A stretch of 10,635 nucleotides of DNA from Bacillota bacterium (GTDB taxonomy: Bacteria; Bacillota; Clostridia; Peptostreptococcales; Anaerovoracaceae), in the NCBI GenBank assembly GCA_029266295.1, contig JAQSXD010000087.1, positions 1-10,635 of the forward strand. Direction: 5' to 3'. Positions 1-6,055 of the stretch are shown here, in pieces. Each line of letters opens with the position of its first letter. Within the stretch, counting starts at the first letter, position 1. Position numbers and translations under genes: made by a program. The notes beneath the pieces are model-generated. The model searched no databases. It saw nothing but the letters and a program-made list of their open reading frames with translations, and was not told where the DNA came from.

Positions 1-83
1 GTTAGCGCATATATTATCGAATAGTATATTATGTAGTCCGTTTGGAATACATTCTTTGTTATATATCTTCTAGATATAAACTA

Positions 84-126
84 ACCTCCTGTCATATTTA
101 AATCCTACGACAGGAGGTCTTTTCAT
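84..126 (+). terminator. Rho-independent terminator-like hairpin
   Basis: Perfect 10-bp inverted repeat (ACCTCCTGTC at 84-93, GACAGGAGGT at 109-118) with a 15-nt loop, followed by CTTTTC. The T-tract is better on the plus strand than on the minus strand, so it probably ends a plus-strand gene lying left of the window. It could also stop the minus-strand riboswitch transcript. No convincing gene is visible in 1-83. Confidence 0.55.
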
Positions 127-181
127 GCAATGTCCGATTCTACTGGTGAAGTATAAGTGAAAATATTTTGCTGTAATTTAA

Positions 182-295
182 CTATTTTTCTTCTGCAACA
201 GGATTATAGATTCCACATGCCTTAAGGAGATAAAAAAGATGCCCTTTGAACCTGGTGGGGCCTTGGCGGTAGGATTTATTTTTCCGAATGCCCAT
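182..295 (-). CDS. Hypothetical 37-residue basic small protein
   Basis: Small minus-strand frame with ATG at 295-293 and TAG at 184-182. The product begins MGIRKNKSYRQGP, is rich in Arg/Lys at the N-terminus and ends with NPVAEEK. A purine-rich stretch (GGAAGAAGAAAGAG) lies about 14-27 nt upstream, further than an ideal Shine-Dalgarno. I recognise no family. It lies downstream of the c-di-GMP riboswitch and slightly overlaps the end of the degraded frame that precedes it, so it may be another out-of-frame piece of the same dead gene rather than an independent small protein. Confidence 0.25.
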   Translation of the reverse strand: MGIRKNKSYRQGPTRFKGHLFYLLKACGIYNPVAEEK

Positions 296-461
296 CTTCA
301 AAGGCTACTCTTTCTTCTTCCGGAAATTATTCTTCGAGAATACTAATACTGTCTTTTTGACACCAAACTTTAATATTTTCATAGGTTTCCATATATGCTT
401 TATCATTTATTCGCAAAGGCTCTTCTATATCAGCATCATTGTGAAATTTTATATCCGTTGC
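276..461 (-). pseudogene. Degraded coding remnant downstream of the riboswitch
   Basis: Reading the minus strand from 461, a frame with protein-like composition runs 44 codons (contains DADIEEPLRINDKAY and WCQKDSISILEE) to a TAA at 329-327. It then continues in the same frame for 16 more codons (FPEEERVAFEDGHSEK) to a TAA at 278-276. It has no good start: it is bounded upstream by TAA (464-462), and its first in-frame ATG (392) has no Shine-Dalgarno. The acidic, balanced composition looks like former coding sequence, and the position just after a riboswitch suggests this was its target gene. I do not recognise the family, so the pseudogene call is an inference. Confidence 0.35.
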
Positions 462-502
462 TTATCATCAAAAGTAGGGAAGCCTGTCCTAAAGAAGGGA
501 AG

Positions 503-602
503 GAGTTGCAACTTTTGGCAACCAGGCTATCATAGCGTTTTTAGAGCGCCTTAGATCCTACGGCTTTGCGTCCCTGCCTTTAGGCAGGTTTGCCCTTGAC
601 TC
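503..602 (-). promoter_or_regulatory. c-di-GMP-I (GEMM) riboswitch
   Basis: On the minus strand the hallmark conserved blocks occur in order: AAGGGCAAACC (597-587), a short hairpin TGCC-TAAA-GGCA (586-575), GGGACGCAAAGCC (574-562; the leading G overlaps the hairpin end), CTAAGG (553-548), a GCG/CGC-closed arm, and TATGATAGCCTGGTTGCC (534-517). This matches the GEMM/c-di-GMP-I aptamer consensus, where CAAACC precedes the GNRA-capped P2 and GGGACGCAAAGCC joins P2 to P3. The tetraloop is UAAA instead of the usual GNRA. A short P1 (GAGT 602-599 with ACTC 506-503) can close it. Downstream CAGGCT (486-481) is the exact complement of AGCCTG (528-523) inside the aptamer, a candidate expression-platform switch. 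No intact gene follows. Confidence 0.85.
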
Positions 603-652
603 TATTCTGTTTTACCGACATGTTATTGCTGCTCAACGATGTGTTTAATGAT

Positions 653-680
653 AAATTACTTGTTTCCTCACCACTTTCAA
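653..680 (-). promoter_or_regulatory. Candidate sigma-A promoter for the riboswitch RNA
   Basis: Minus strand TTGAAA (680-675), 16-nt spacer, TAATTT (658-653). Transcription would start near 646, about 45 nt before the riboswitch aptamer. Both hexamers are imperfect; the placement relative to the aptamer is the main support. Confidence 0.35.
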
Positions 681-690
681 CTCTTTCGCA

Positions 691-724
691 TGATTAAAAA
701 TATCAAAGGAGGGCATTCTCTCCT
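691..724 (-). terminator. Weak terminator-like hairpin after the DUF4405 gene
   Basis: Minus strand AGGAG (724-720), 8-nt loop, CTCCT (711-707), then TTTGATATTTTT. The stem is only 5 bp and the U-tract is interrupted. It could separate the DUF4405 transcript from the riboswitch transcript. The rest of 603-854 shows no supported gene; the plus-strand frame there has no ribosome-binding site. Confidence 0.3.
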
Positions 725-854
725 CATAATGGTCAAATACTCCAATTACGCTTTACTGCTTACACATAACTCTCAATCAATCAAAATATATACAAAGACA
801 GACAACGCAAGCGGTAGCGCAATGTTCCTTTTCAGAGATTGCGATAAACGCCGC

Positions 855-1562
855 TTACGATGCTGTTCCATTCATTGACTTTCTTTTGCTTGCTAATCTT
901 TGAAACATTTTTGAAGCGTAATAACCAACACATACAAACAGTCCCATGATCGCCAAATAGTCAGCAAAAAACAGAATCAGCGGCTCATCAAAATCAAAGA
1001 ATACAAATTGATTTTTAAGAAGCAGATAGGAACCAATCTCCCGATGCCTGAATGCATAAATCCCATAAGCGGTAATCAAAACAGCCACAGCACGCAGAAT
1101 AATGGTGCGAATTCTGGAAGCCTCCGTGATACGGATAATTTTTCTTGCAACACCGATCAGCATGCTCCAATGAAGCCCCAGATGTACTGACATCAGAATA
1201 AAACCCCAATAGGAAGCAATCAGATGCATTGTTCTTGCCAGAGATGTGCCGCTGCTGCTTATAGGACGGAAAACAAATACATGTTTAGACATCATAATAC
1301 CGCTAACCGGGAGACAGACCATGACTACACAAAGCAGCATGTCGATCACTGTGCCAAGGATGCGAGCCCCGGAATAGTGACCTTTCAAAAGGTTTTGATG
1401 CCATTTATGGTTTAAGATATGGTGGAGGATAAACAGGAGAACCATAGCAAGTCCCACCCATTCATGGGCGGCTTCTCCAACCAGTTCATAAGCCATGAGC
1501 ACTGGCAGCATAGCAGTCATTGTAAAATCTATAATGATTTGAATTTTTTTTCTTGGTGTCAT
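855..1562 (-). CDS. DUF4405 family membrane protein, probable haem-b cytochrome
   Basis: A 235-residue protein with about five to six hydrophobic membrane spans, starting at ATG 1562 behind AAAGGAG. The first half has the DUF4405 signature: HEWVG (H33-G37) in one helix, then HHILNHKW (H47, H48, H52) about a turn and a half further, followed by a second membrane pair with MHLIASYWGF (H113) and VHLGLHW (H127, H131). In this family, which resembles the cytochrome b561/FdhI superfamily, such spaced membrane histidines are thought to ligate b haems and pass electrons across the membrane. The short charged C-terminus (QRLASKRKS) is probably cytoplasmic. It ends in TAA. The neighbouring flavodoxin lipoprotein suggests it could exchange electrons with extracytoplasmic redox proteins; that link is inference. 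The partner and substrate are unknown. Confidence 0.8.
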   Translation of the reverse strand: MTPRKKIQIIIDFTMTAMLPVLMAYELVGEAAHEWVGLAMVLLFILHHILNHKWHQNLLKGHYSGARILGTVIDMLLCVVMVCLPVSGIMMSKHVFVFRPISSSGTSLARTMHLIASYWGFILMSVHLGLHWSMLIGVARKIIRITEASRIRTIILRAVAVLITAYGIYAFRHREIGSYLLLKNQFVFFDFDEPLILFFADYLAIMGLFVCVGYYASKMFQRLASKRKSMNGTAS

Positions 1563-1927
1563 TTCAGAAACTCCTTTTCAGTTAAGAATTTTCTTTGTGA
1601 GACATATCACTTTTACCATCACATCGTAAAATTCTATAACAGCTAAATTCATGCACTAGGGCTACCTATATGTTTAGTAATTTGTCTCTGTATCGATTGC
1701 TGGATTTGAATTTTTTCGAATTGTTTTGATTAAAAGGATTGCCTATGAATAACTTATAAGTAAACAAATAGTCCGCCCACGATATTCCTATAAATTTCAT
1801 AGATATCGTGGGCGGACTATTGTTAATCTGCCACGAAACCAGTCTACTGCACATCAACAAAAGCTGAAATAAAGTAAACTTTTTAAGGTCTAAACTGTGC
1901 CCAAGCTTTAGCAGACAAAATATTTTC
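1563..1927. other. Intergenic region between DUF4405 and flavodoxin blocks
   Basis: 365 bases without a supported gene. It must contain the DUF4405 promoter on the minus strand, but I see no clear -35/-10 pair, only a loose TATAGAAT (about 1640) with no good -35, and no copy of the GAG-N4-CTC MerR dyad. Its one strong feature is the long hairpin at 1767-1821. A 64-codon minus frame crosses that hairpin; because it runs through a perfect palindrome and lacks a ribosome-binding site I do not call it. Confidence 0.5.
1767..1821. terminator. 19-bp perfect inverted repeat, likely bidirectional terminator
   Basis: The left arm AATAGTCCGCCCACGATAT (1767-1785) is exactly complementary to the right arm (1803-1821), with a 17-nt spacer that itself can form a CTAT/ATAG extension. 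On the minus strand the stem is followed by TATTTGTTTAC, a usable U-tract, so it would terminate the flavodoxin transcript. On the plus strand the tract is only ATTGTTAAT. The stem is longer and more perfect than an average terminator, so a small repeated palindromic element is an alternative. Confidence 0.6.
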
Positions 1928-2008
1928 TTAATCGACCTCTACAAAGGTAATAGTAAAGTTACCGTTCATCTGAGCAAGTGTTTCAAAGAACTCAGACCGA
2001 GGATCAGT
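1928..2008 (-). pseudogene. Remnant tail of a cyclophilin-like protein, in frame after flavodoxin
   Basis: After the flavodoxin TAA (2011-2009) the same minus-strand frame stays open for 26 codons to a TAA at 1930-1928. It reads TDPRSEFFETLAQ then MNGNFTITFVEVD. The end resembles the last strand of the cyclophilin-like domains encoded further right (they end FEVTIEIIE and VQITWSLDD): a leucine-containing helix, a short loop, then alternating hydrophobic beta residues and an acidic terminus. It has no start codon signal and is far too short for the domain of about 115 residues. It is best read as a deletion scar joining flavodoxin to the tail of a lost downstream cyclophilin-like gene or fused domain. 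Confidence 0.45.
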
Positions 2009-2746
2009 TTACTTAGGCAAATCAAGTCCGGACAGCCAGTCCTTCACGCTGTCTGGAGAAAAATCATCCATGCTGGAATCTCTCGTTGTGAATCCATCCA
2101 GGACAGTGGCCCCAGACTCCAACTCCTTGATTGTATCAATGTTTTTGGAAAAACTGCTGCCACCGCTTGTGCAAAATGGAACTATCGTTTTTCCGGAGAG
2201 GTCATATTCATCTAAAAAGCTGTAGACAGCCATCGGCATGTCATACCACCAGTTAGGAAATCCAAGGAAAATGACATCATAGTTATCCAGCTTTTCCACA
2301 TGAGAAGCTAAAGCCGGACGGGCTTTCTCATCATTTTCCTTTTTCCCTTGGTCAACAGTCTCGTCGTAATCTGCCGGGTATTTTTCCGATGTCTCGATTA
2401 GGAACAGATCTCCACCCACATTTTGCTGAATTAAGTTGGCGATATACTGTGTGTTACCTACCAATGTGCCGTCCTTTACCAGAAGACTTGCAGAAGAAAT
2501 TGCATCCACATCATCTGGAAAATCCGTATTACCCAGACGGGTAAAATACGCAATCAGAATGTTTGAACCTTCCCCCTTGTTTTCAGATTCAGGACCTGCC
2601 GATGGTGCATCGGCTGAAGTCGTAGGGGATGGAGTCGTAGTAGCTGGAGTTTTATTTTGGGGCGTTTCTGATGAAGTATTATTGCTACATCCTACCAGAG
2701 AGATAATGAGCAACAATACACAAAAACTGAGTCGTATCTTTTTCAT
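2009..2746 (-). CDS. Lipid-anchored flavodoxin (Flavodoxin_4 type)
   Basis: A 245-residue exported flavodoxin. Residues 1-20 form a lipoprotein signal peptide (KKIR, hydrophobic core, LVGC with C20 as the lipidated residue). Residues 21-60 are a low-complexity Thr/Ser/Pro linker. The flavodoxin fold follows: the first strand and phosphate-loop region NILIAYFTRLGNT (62-74), a FLGFPNWWYDMP segment (160-171) for the isoalloxazine-side loop, and FCTSGGSSF (191-199). Family members bind FMN and act as low-potential electron carriers or quinone-type reductases; most are cytoplasmic, so the lipobox puts this one on the outer face of the membrane. Start ATG 2746 has AAAGGAA upstream. It is transcribed divergently from the MerR gene through a MerR-type promoter at 2816-2846, so it is the likely activation target of that regulator. 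Confidence 0.88.
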   Translation of the reverse strand: MKKIRLSFCVLLLIISLVGCSNNTSSETPQNKTPATTTPSPTTSADAPSAGPESENKGEGSNILIAYFTRLGNTDFPDDVDAISSASLLVKDGTLVGNTQYIANLIQQNVGGDLFLIETSEKYPADYDETVDQGKKENDEKARPALASHVEKLDNYDVIFLGFPNWWYDMPMAVYSFLDEYDLSGKTIVPFCTSGGSSFSKNIDTIKELESGATVLDGFTTRDSSMDDFSPDSVKDWLSGLDLPK

Positions 2747-2815
2747 GGCAAATATTCCTTTCTTTTGCTTATTTATAAACTGATTTAGGCATCGAGTTAG
2801 TTCTATGTTTAGATT

Positions 2816-2846
2816 AGTGTAATTCCTAGAGGTGGCTCGAGGTCAA
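2816..2846 (-). promoter_or_regulatory. MerR-type promoter/operator of the flavodoxin gene
   Basis: Minus strand TTGACC (2846-2841), a 19-bp spacer, TACACT (2821-2816). Inside the spacer lies the dyad TCGAG-CCAC-CTCTA (2840-2827). A 19-20-bp spacer with a dyad between -35 and -10 is the known hallmark of promoters that MerR-family activators untwist. Predicted start near 2808 gives a leader of about 60 nt before the flavodoxin ATG. Confidence 0.75.
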
Positions 2847-2926
2847 TTCTTTTTAGAAAATATTTTTTATTCTTAGTAATTTAAGGATGAATAGATTGTA
2901 AAGCGACAATTTATGCTGAGTTATCA

Positions 2927-2955
2927 TTGACATCGAGCGAGCTCTATGATAAAAT
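2927..2955 (+). promoter_or_regulatory. Promoter/operator of the first MerR gene
   Basis: TTGACA (2927-2932), 17-bp spacer, TAAAAT (2950-2955). The spacer starts with TCGAG-CGAG-CTCTA (2933-2946), nearly the same dyad as in the divergent flavodoxin promoter. The normal 17-bp spacing implies it works without untwisting, so bound regulator would repress it: the same operator serving activation on one side and autorepression on the other. It also rules out the upstream ATG at 2946 as the translation start. Confidence 0.65.
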
Positions 2956-2966
2956 TATTGCAAAAT

Positions 2967-2983
2967 CTCGAGGTAACTCGAGG
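2967..2983. promoter_or_regulatory. Extra operator dyad in the MerR leader
   Basis: CTCGAGGTAACTCGAGG contains the perfect dyad TCGAG-GTAA-CTCGA (2968-2981), the most symmetric copy of the operator in the window. It begins about 5 nt after the predicted MerR transcription start, a position suited to road-block autorepression. On the minus strand it is flanked by poor hexamers, so a second flavodoxin promoter is possible but weak. Confidence 0.5.
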
Positions 2984-3014
2984 ACGATGTTTTTTTGAGA
3001 AGGAGAAAGAAGTT

Positions 3015-3455
3015 ATGACTTATGCTATTGGTGAAGTTGCTAAAATGTTGAATCTCACAATATATACCTTGCGATATTACGACAAGGAGGGACTGATGCC
3101 GTTTGTAGAACGTACCCCCAGCGGTACCCGTGTGTTCAAGGAATCCGATGTGGAAGCGCTGAAAATAATCGAGTGTCTGAAATCTTCCGGTATGCCCCTC
3201 AAAAACATCAGGTATTTCATAGAATGGTGTTCCCAGGGCGATTGCTCCTTGCAGCAGCGCTATGACATGTTCATTGAACGGAAGGCCGTTGTAGAGGCTC
3301 AAATGAACGAATTGAAAAAGACTTTGGAAATTATCGATTACAAATGCTGGTATTATAAGACCGCATTGGAAGCTGGAACAGAAAATGTTCATAAAACAAA
3401 GGATGCAGAAGATTGCGCTCAACAACAGGTACATTCCATGCAAGACAGGCAGTGA
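3015..3455 (+). CDS. MerR-family transcriptional regulator, AdhR/NmlR-like
   Basis: A 146-residue regulator. The winged helix-turn-helix occupies about 3-70: YAIGEVAKML then the canonical TLRYYDKEGLMPF (18-30) and SGTRVF wing (36-41). A coiled-coil dimer helix covers roughly 80-115, ending CWYYKTALEAGTENVH. C54 (in IIECLKSSGM) aligns with the sensing cysteine of AdhR (Cys52) in the matching KCMRNAGL segment, and C72 is shared with the second regulator here. C77, C111 and C134 are extra. AdhR/NmlR relatives sense aldehydes and other electrophiles. I chose ATG 3015 because AGAAGGAG lies 9 nt upstream and the longer ATG (2946) falls inside the promoter. It is divergent from flavodoxin, with operators in both promoters indicating autoregulation. 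The C-terminal tail after about 127 is Gln-rich and longer than in the paralogue. Confidence 0.88.
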   Translation: MTYAIGEVAKMLNLTIYTLRYYDKEGLMPFVERTPSGTRVFKESDVEALKIIECLKSSGMPLKNIRYFIEWCSQGDCSLQQRYDMFIERKAVVEAQMNELKKTLEIIDYKCWYYKTALEAGTENVHKTKDAEDCAQQQVHSMQDRQ

Positions 3456-3561
3456 CCTAAATACAGTGACTCTCTTTGCAACAATAATGAGATTGCGATT
3501 GAACTTATGATGCAAACTCTCACGCGGAGGAGTCGGAATGCATAGCACTAATATGAAAAAG

Positions 3562-3597
3562 GCACGCAGGACAAAAAAATTCCTGTGTGCTTTTTTT
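3562..3597. terminator. Strong bidirectional Rho-independent terminator
   Basis: Stem GCACGCAGGA (3562-3571) pairs with TCCTGTGTGC (3581-3590) with a single G-U, followed on the plus strand by seven Ts; on the minus strand it is followed by CCTTTTTC. It sits between convergent genes and so ends both the MerR transcript and the long minus-strand operon finishing with DUF362. Confidence 0.85.
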
Positions 3598-3612
3598 GAT
3601 TCCTAACTCAGT

Positions 3613-4746
3613 TTATTTAACTACAAACAGCTCATAGTCCCGAGTACCCAAACCGATTTTCTCCGCATGCTCCAAACAGGTACGCCATTCGGACTCGGGT
3701 GAAGAGTTGGTGAAGTGGTCATGATGTTCAACAAAACTCGGCTTTGCCATGTTATCGGACAGTTGGCTGCTTGGAAGTGGTGTGGCCTTCAGACAGGCAT
3801 CTACACAAGCCTGGTCCAGTGCCAGGGGATCAAAGGATGCAAACATACCTAAATTAGGTAGAATAGGTACGTCATTTTCTCCGTGACAATCACAGTTGGG
3901 AGACACATCCACCACCAAGGAAATATGGAAGCATGGACGGCCATCCACCACCGCCTTGGTATATTCCGCCATACGACAGTTCAGCAGTTCGTTGGCCGCG
4001 TAATTGTCGAAGGAGATGGCATCGAAATTGCACGAACCCAGGCAGCGGCCGCAGCCCACGCAATTCTCCTGATTAACCGTCATCTTTTTACTGGCAGCGT
4101 CAAACACCAAAGCGCTGTTGGCACACTCTCTCAGACATCTGCGGCAGCCCCGGCACAAATCCTGATCAATATGCGGCTTTCCGCTGCTGTGCTGATCCGT
4201 TTTTCCGGCTCGGGAGCCGCAGCCCATACCTATATTTTTAATAGCTCCGCCAAAGCCTGTCATCTCATGTCCTTTAAAATGGGTCAGGCTGATGAACACG
4301 TCTGCATCCATGACAGCCCGGCCGATTCGGGCTTCCTTCACATATTCGCCTCCCACTACAGGTACTGCGATATCGTCGGTACCTTTCAACCCGTCGCCAA
4401 TCAGAATAGGACATCCCACAGACAGCGGTGTAAATCCATTTTCCCATGCGCATTCCAAATGCTCCAGGGCGTTTTTCCTGCTACCGGGGTACATGGTGTT
4501 GCAGTCGGTCAAAAAAGGCTTGCCACCCAGCTCCTTTACCACGTCAGCCACGGCCCTGGCATAATTGGGGCGAAGGTAGCTGATGTTACCCAGCTCGCCA
4601 AAATGCAGCTTGATGGCAGCAAACTTGCCATCCATATCGATCTGCCCGATACCGGCTGTTTTGATTAGTATCTTAAGCTTGGCCGGCAGCCCATCTCCGA
4701 AAGCCACCGTGCGAAAATCAGTAAAATAAACCTTTGCTTTTTCCAT
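3613..4746 (-). CDS. DUF362 family protein with two 4Fe-4S clusters
   Basis: A 377-residue protein, start ATG 4746 with AGGAG upstream, TAA stop. The DUF362 core spans about 1-180 and again about 245-345, with typical segments KLHFGE (46-51), LRPNYAR (58-64), DCNTMYPGSR (81-90) and HFKGHEMTGFGGAIKNIGMG (156-175). Between them lies a ferredoxin-type insert with two clusters: C198, C201, C204 with C208, and C229, C232, C235 with C239 (CxxCxxCxxxC each). No signal peptide or membrane span, so cytoplasmic. The family is usually annotated only as an iron-sulfur protein; the true reaction is not established. Here it is the last gene of the operon with the exporter and lipoproteins, which suggests an electron-transfer role in the same pathway (inference). 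Confidence 0.88.
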   Translation of the reverse strand: MEKAKVYFTDFRTVAFGDGLPAKLKILIKTAGIGQIDMDGKFAAIKLHFGELGNISYLRPNYARAVADVVKELGGKPFLTDCNTMYPGSRKNALEHLECAWENGFTPLSVGCPILIGDGLKGTDDIAVPVVGGEYVKEARIGRAVMDADVFISLTHFKGHEMTGFGGAIKNIGMGCGSRAGKTDQHSSGKPHIDQDLCRGCRRCLRECANSALVFDAASKKMTVNQENCVGCGRCLGSCNFDAISFDNYAANELLNCRMAEYTKAVVDGRPCFHISLVVDVSPNCDCHGENDVPILPNLGMFASFDPLALDQACVDACLKATPLPSSQLSDNMAKPSFVEHHDHFTNSSPESEWRTCLEHAEKIGLGTRDYELFVVK

Positions 4747-4844
4747 TTTTTATTCACTCCTGTTTTGAAATCGATGTCTCTTTTTTTCCACATTAAGCCT
4801 CTCTGATATATGAAAAGTAAGAGGGTTTTCTCGCATAAATGCTT

Positions 4845-6014
4845 TTATTTCAATAGTTCTTTTGCAGGGCGATGCATATAGACTCTAAGTAAAATCGTGA
4901 TTATGCTTAATGCCAAAAATAGCAAGCCCCCGAATACGACATATTGTATCCCTATTCCTGATATAAAAAATCCACATACACTTGTGCCAATTGTTGTTCC
5001 TAAGTTTGCGGATGTTAAAAATAACCCATTAGCGAAATCAGGAGCCTCCGGAGCTGCGGACGCAATCCAGAATTGATTAATTATACCTCCTGCACCGGCT
5101 AATATTCCCCAAGTTAATATTATGAGAACCATCGGCAACGGGAACTGACCCATTATGAAAAATATTAAGTAAATGGCTCCCAGTACCAAGGGAAAAGATG
5201 CTACAAATCTGATAGCATTTTTAGTAAGCAACTTCCCTCCGATAATATTCCCAATGATATTGGCTGCACTGTATATGAGCAGCATTAAGCTAATCATTTT
5301 CTCAGGAATAACAGTAACGGTTTCAAGATACTCAGCAAGGTAACTATAAACCCCAAATACCGCTCCATTTAATAAAATAACAGCGGCAATGGAAAGCCAG
5401 ATAACTGATTTTTTTAATACACCCAATTGCGTTCCGTAAGAAGCTCTTTCATGAACAGGCATCGATGGTACAAATACAACGGTAGCCATGAAAGCTATTG
5501 CGCTCACAACAGCAAAGAACACCATCGCCAATCTTAATGAAGTTGCACCCGCAATAAAACTCGAGATCGGTACACCAAGTACCATGCCTGCAGATACTCC
5601 AATCATTACCTTTGAAACAGCCTTTGGAGCTTCTTCCTTGCTCACAGAGGCAGAGGCTGCCGTAAAAGCCAATGAGCAATAGATTGGATGGAAAAAAGCC
5701 GGAATCACACGAACAATTAATAAAACAGTAAAGCTTGATACAAACACCGAAATTATGTTAGCTAGAAGAAAAGTACCAAGAACAAGTAACATTACCTTCT
5801 TTCGATTTATACCTGAGAATAGCAATGGCATAATTGGACCGGATATAGCAACAGCAAGTGCAAATAGACTTACCAGCAGCCCAGCTTTGGATATACTGAT
5901 ATGAAAATTATCAGCTATTAAGGGCAATATGCCAATAACACCCATTTCAGTATTGATGATGGCAAAAACTCCTACAATTAATATAGAAATTAATAAATTA
6001 TTTTGTTTCTTCAC
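4845..6014 (-). CDS. MFS transporter, DHA1-type drug/metabolite exporter
   Basis: A 389-residue protein with twelve predicted hydrophobic spans. Start is GTG at 6014 (GAGAGGAG, 6-nt gap). Motifs: NTEMGVIGILPLIA (21-34) in TM1, corresponding to the TEFxxxGLLPxIA signature of the DHA1/AraJ-like subgroup; a degenerate motif A, SGINRKKVM (67-75); R102 in TM4; and a motif C, GVSAGMVLGVPISS (139-152), typical of proton-coupled antiporters rather than symporters. Central loop around 183-205. The likely role is proton-driven efflux of a small molecule; substrate cannot be read from sequence. It lies 41 nt after the first-listed cyclophilin-like lipoprotein and 98 nt before DUF362, all one direction, so it is probably co-transcribed and could export the electrophile or its reduced product (inference). 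Confidence 0.88.
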   Translation of the reverse strand: MKKQNNLLISILIVGVFAIINTEMGVIGILPLIADNFHISISKAGLLVSLFALAVAISGPIMPLLFSGINRKKVMLLVLGTFLLANIISVFVSSFTVLLIVRVIPAFFHPIYCSLAFTAASASVSKEEAPKAVSKVMIGVSAGMVLGVPISSFIAGATSLRLAMVFFAVVSAIAFMATVVFVPSMPVHERASYGTQLGVLKKSVIWLSIAAVILLNGAVFGVYSYLAEYLETVTVIPEKMISLMLLIYSAANIIGNIIGGKLLTKNAIRFVASFPLVLGAIYLIFFIMGQFPLPMVLIILTWGILAGAGGIINQFWIASAAPEAPDFANGLFLTSANLGTTIGTSVCGFFISGIGIQYVVFGGLLFLALSIITILLRVYMHRPAKELLK

Positions 6015-6055
6015 AAAATGCTCCTCTCTCCTTTCACATCATTGAAATACAAAGC

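Noticed and set aside
225..275. Plus-strand CCCTTTGAACCTG followed by GGCGGTAGGA looked like the 3' half of a TPP riboswitch.
   Set aside because: The conserved UAAU core and the pairing 5' half are absent, and the same bases read on the minus strand as part of a small protein frame (FKG codons).
239..346. Plus-strand 35-codon frame with AAGGAG upstream of an ATG.
   Set aside because: Leu/Phe-rich product is the antisense of the minus-strand acidic remnant, and there is no promoter or conserved look to it.
1666..1860. Minus-strand 64-codon frame in the intergenic region.
   Set aside because: Crosses the perfect 19-bp palindrome, has no Shine-Dalgarno and no family resemblance.
2946..3014. 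Upstream ATG that would extend the first MerR by 23 residues.
   Set aside because: It lies inside the predicted promoter, between -35 and -10; ATG 3015 has a good ribosome-binding site and aligns with the paralogue's N-terminus.
3453..3545. In-frame continuation of 29 codons after the first MerR UGA stop.
   Set aside because: The protein is already full length compared with its family and the extension has no recognisable homology; chance open frame.
3883..4668. Plus-strand frame of 261 codons antisense to DUF362.
   Set aside because: Shadow of the GC-richer DUF362 gene, no recognisable motif and no ribosome-binding site, whereas the minus frame has two ferredoxin motifs.
4752..4835. Minus-strand 27-codon frame between MFS and DUF362.
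   Set aside because: No ribosome-binding site and no protein-like conservation; it simply fills the intercistronic gap.
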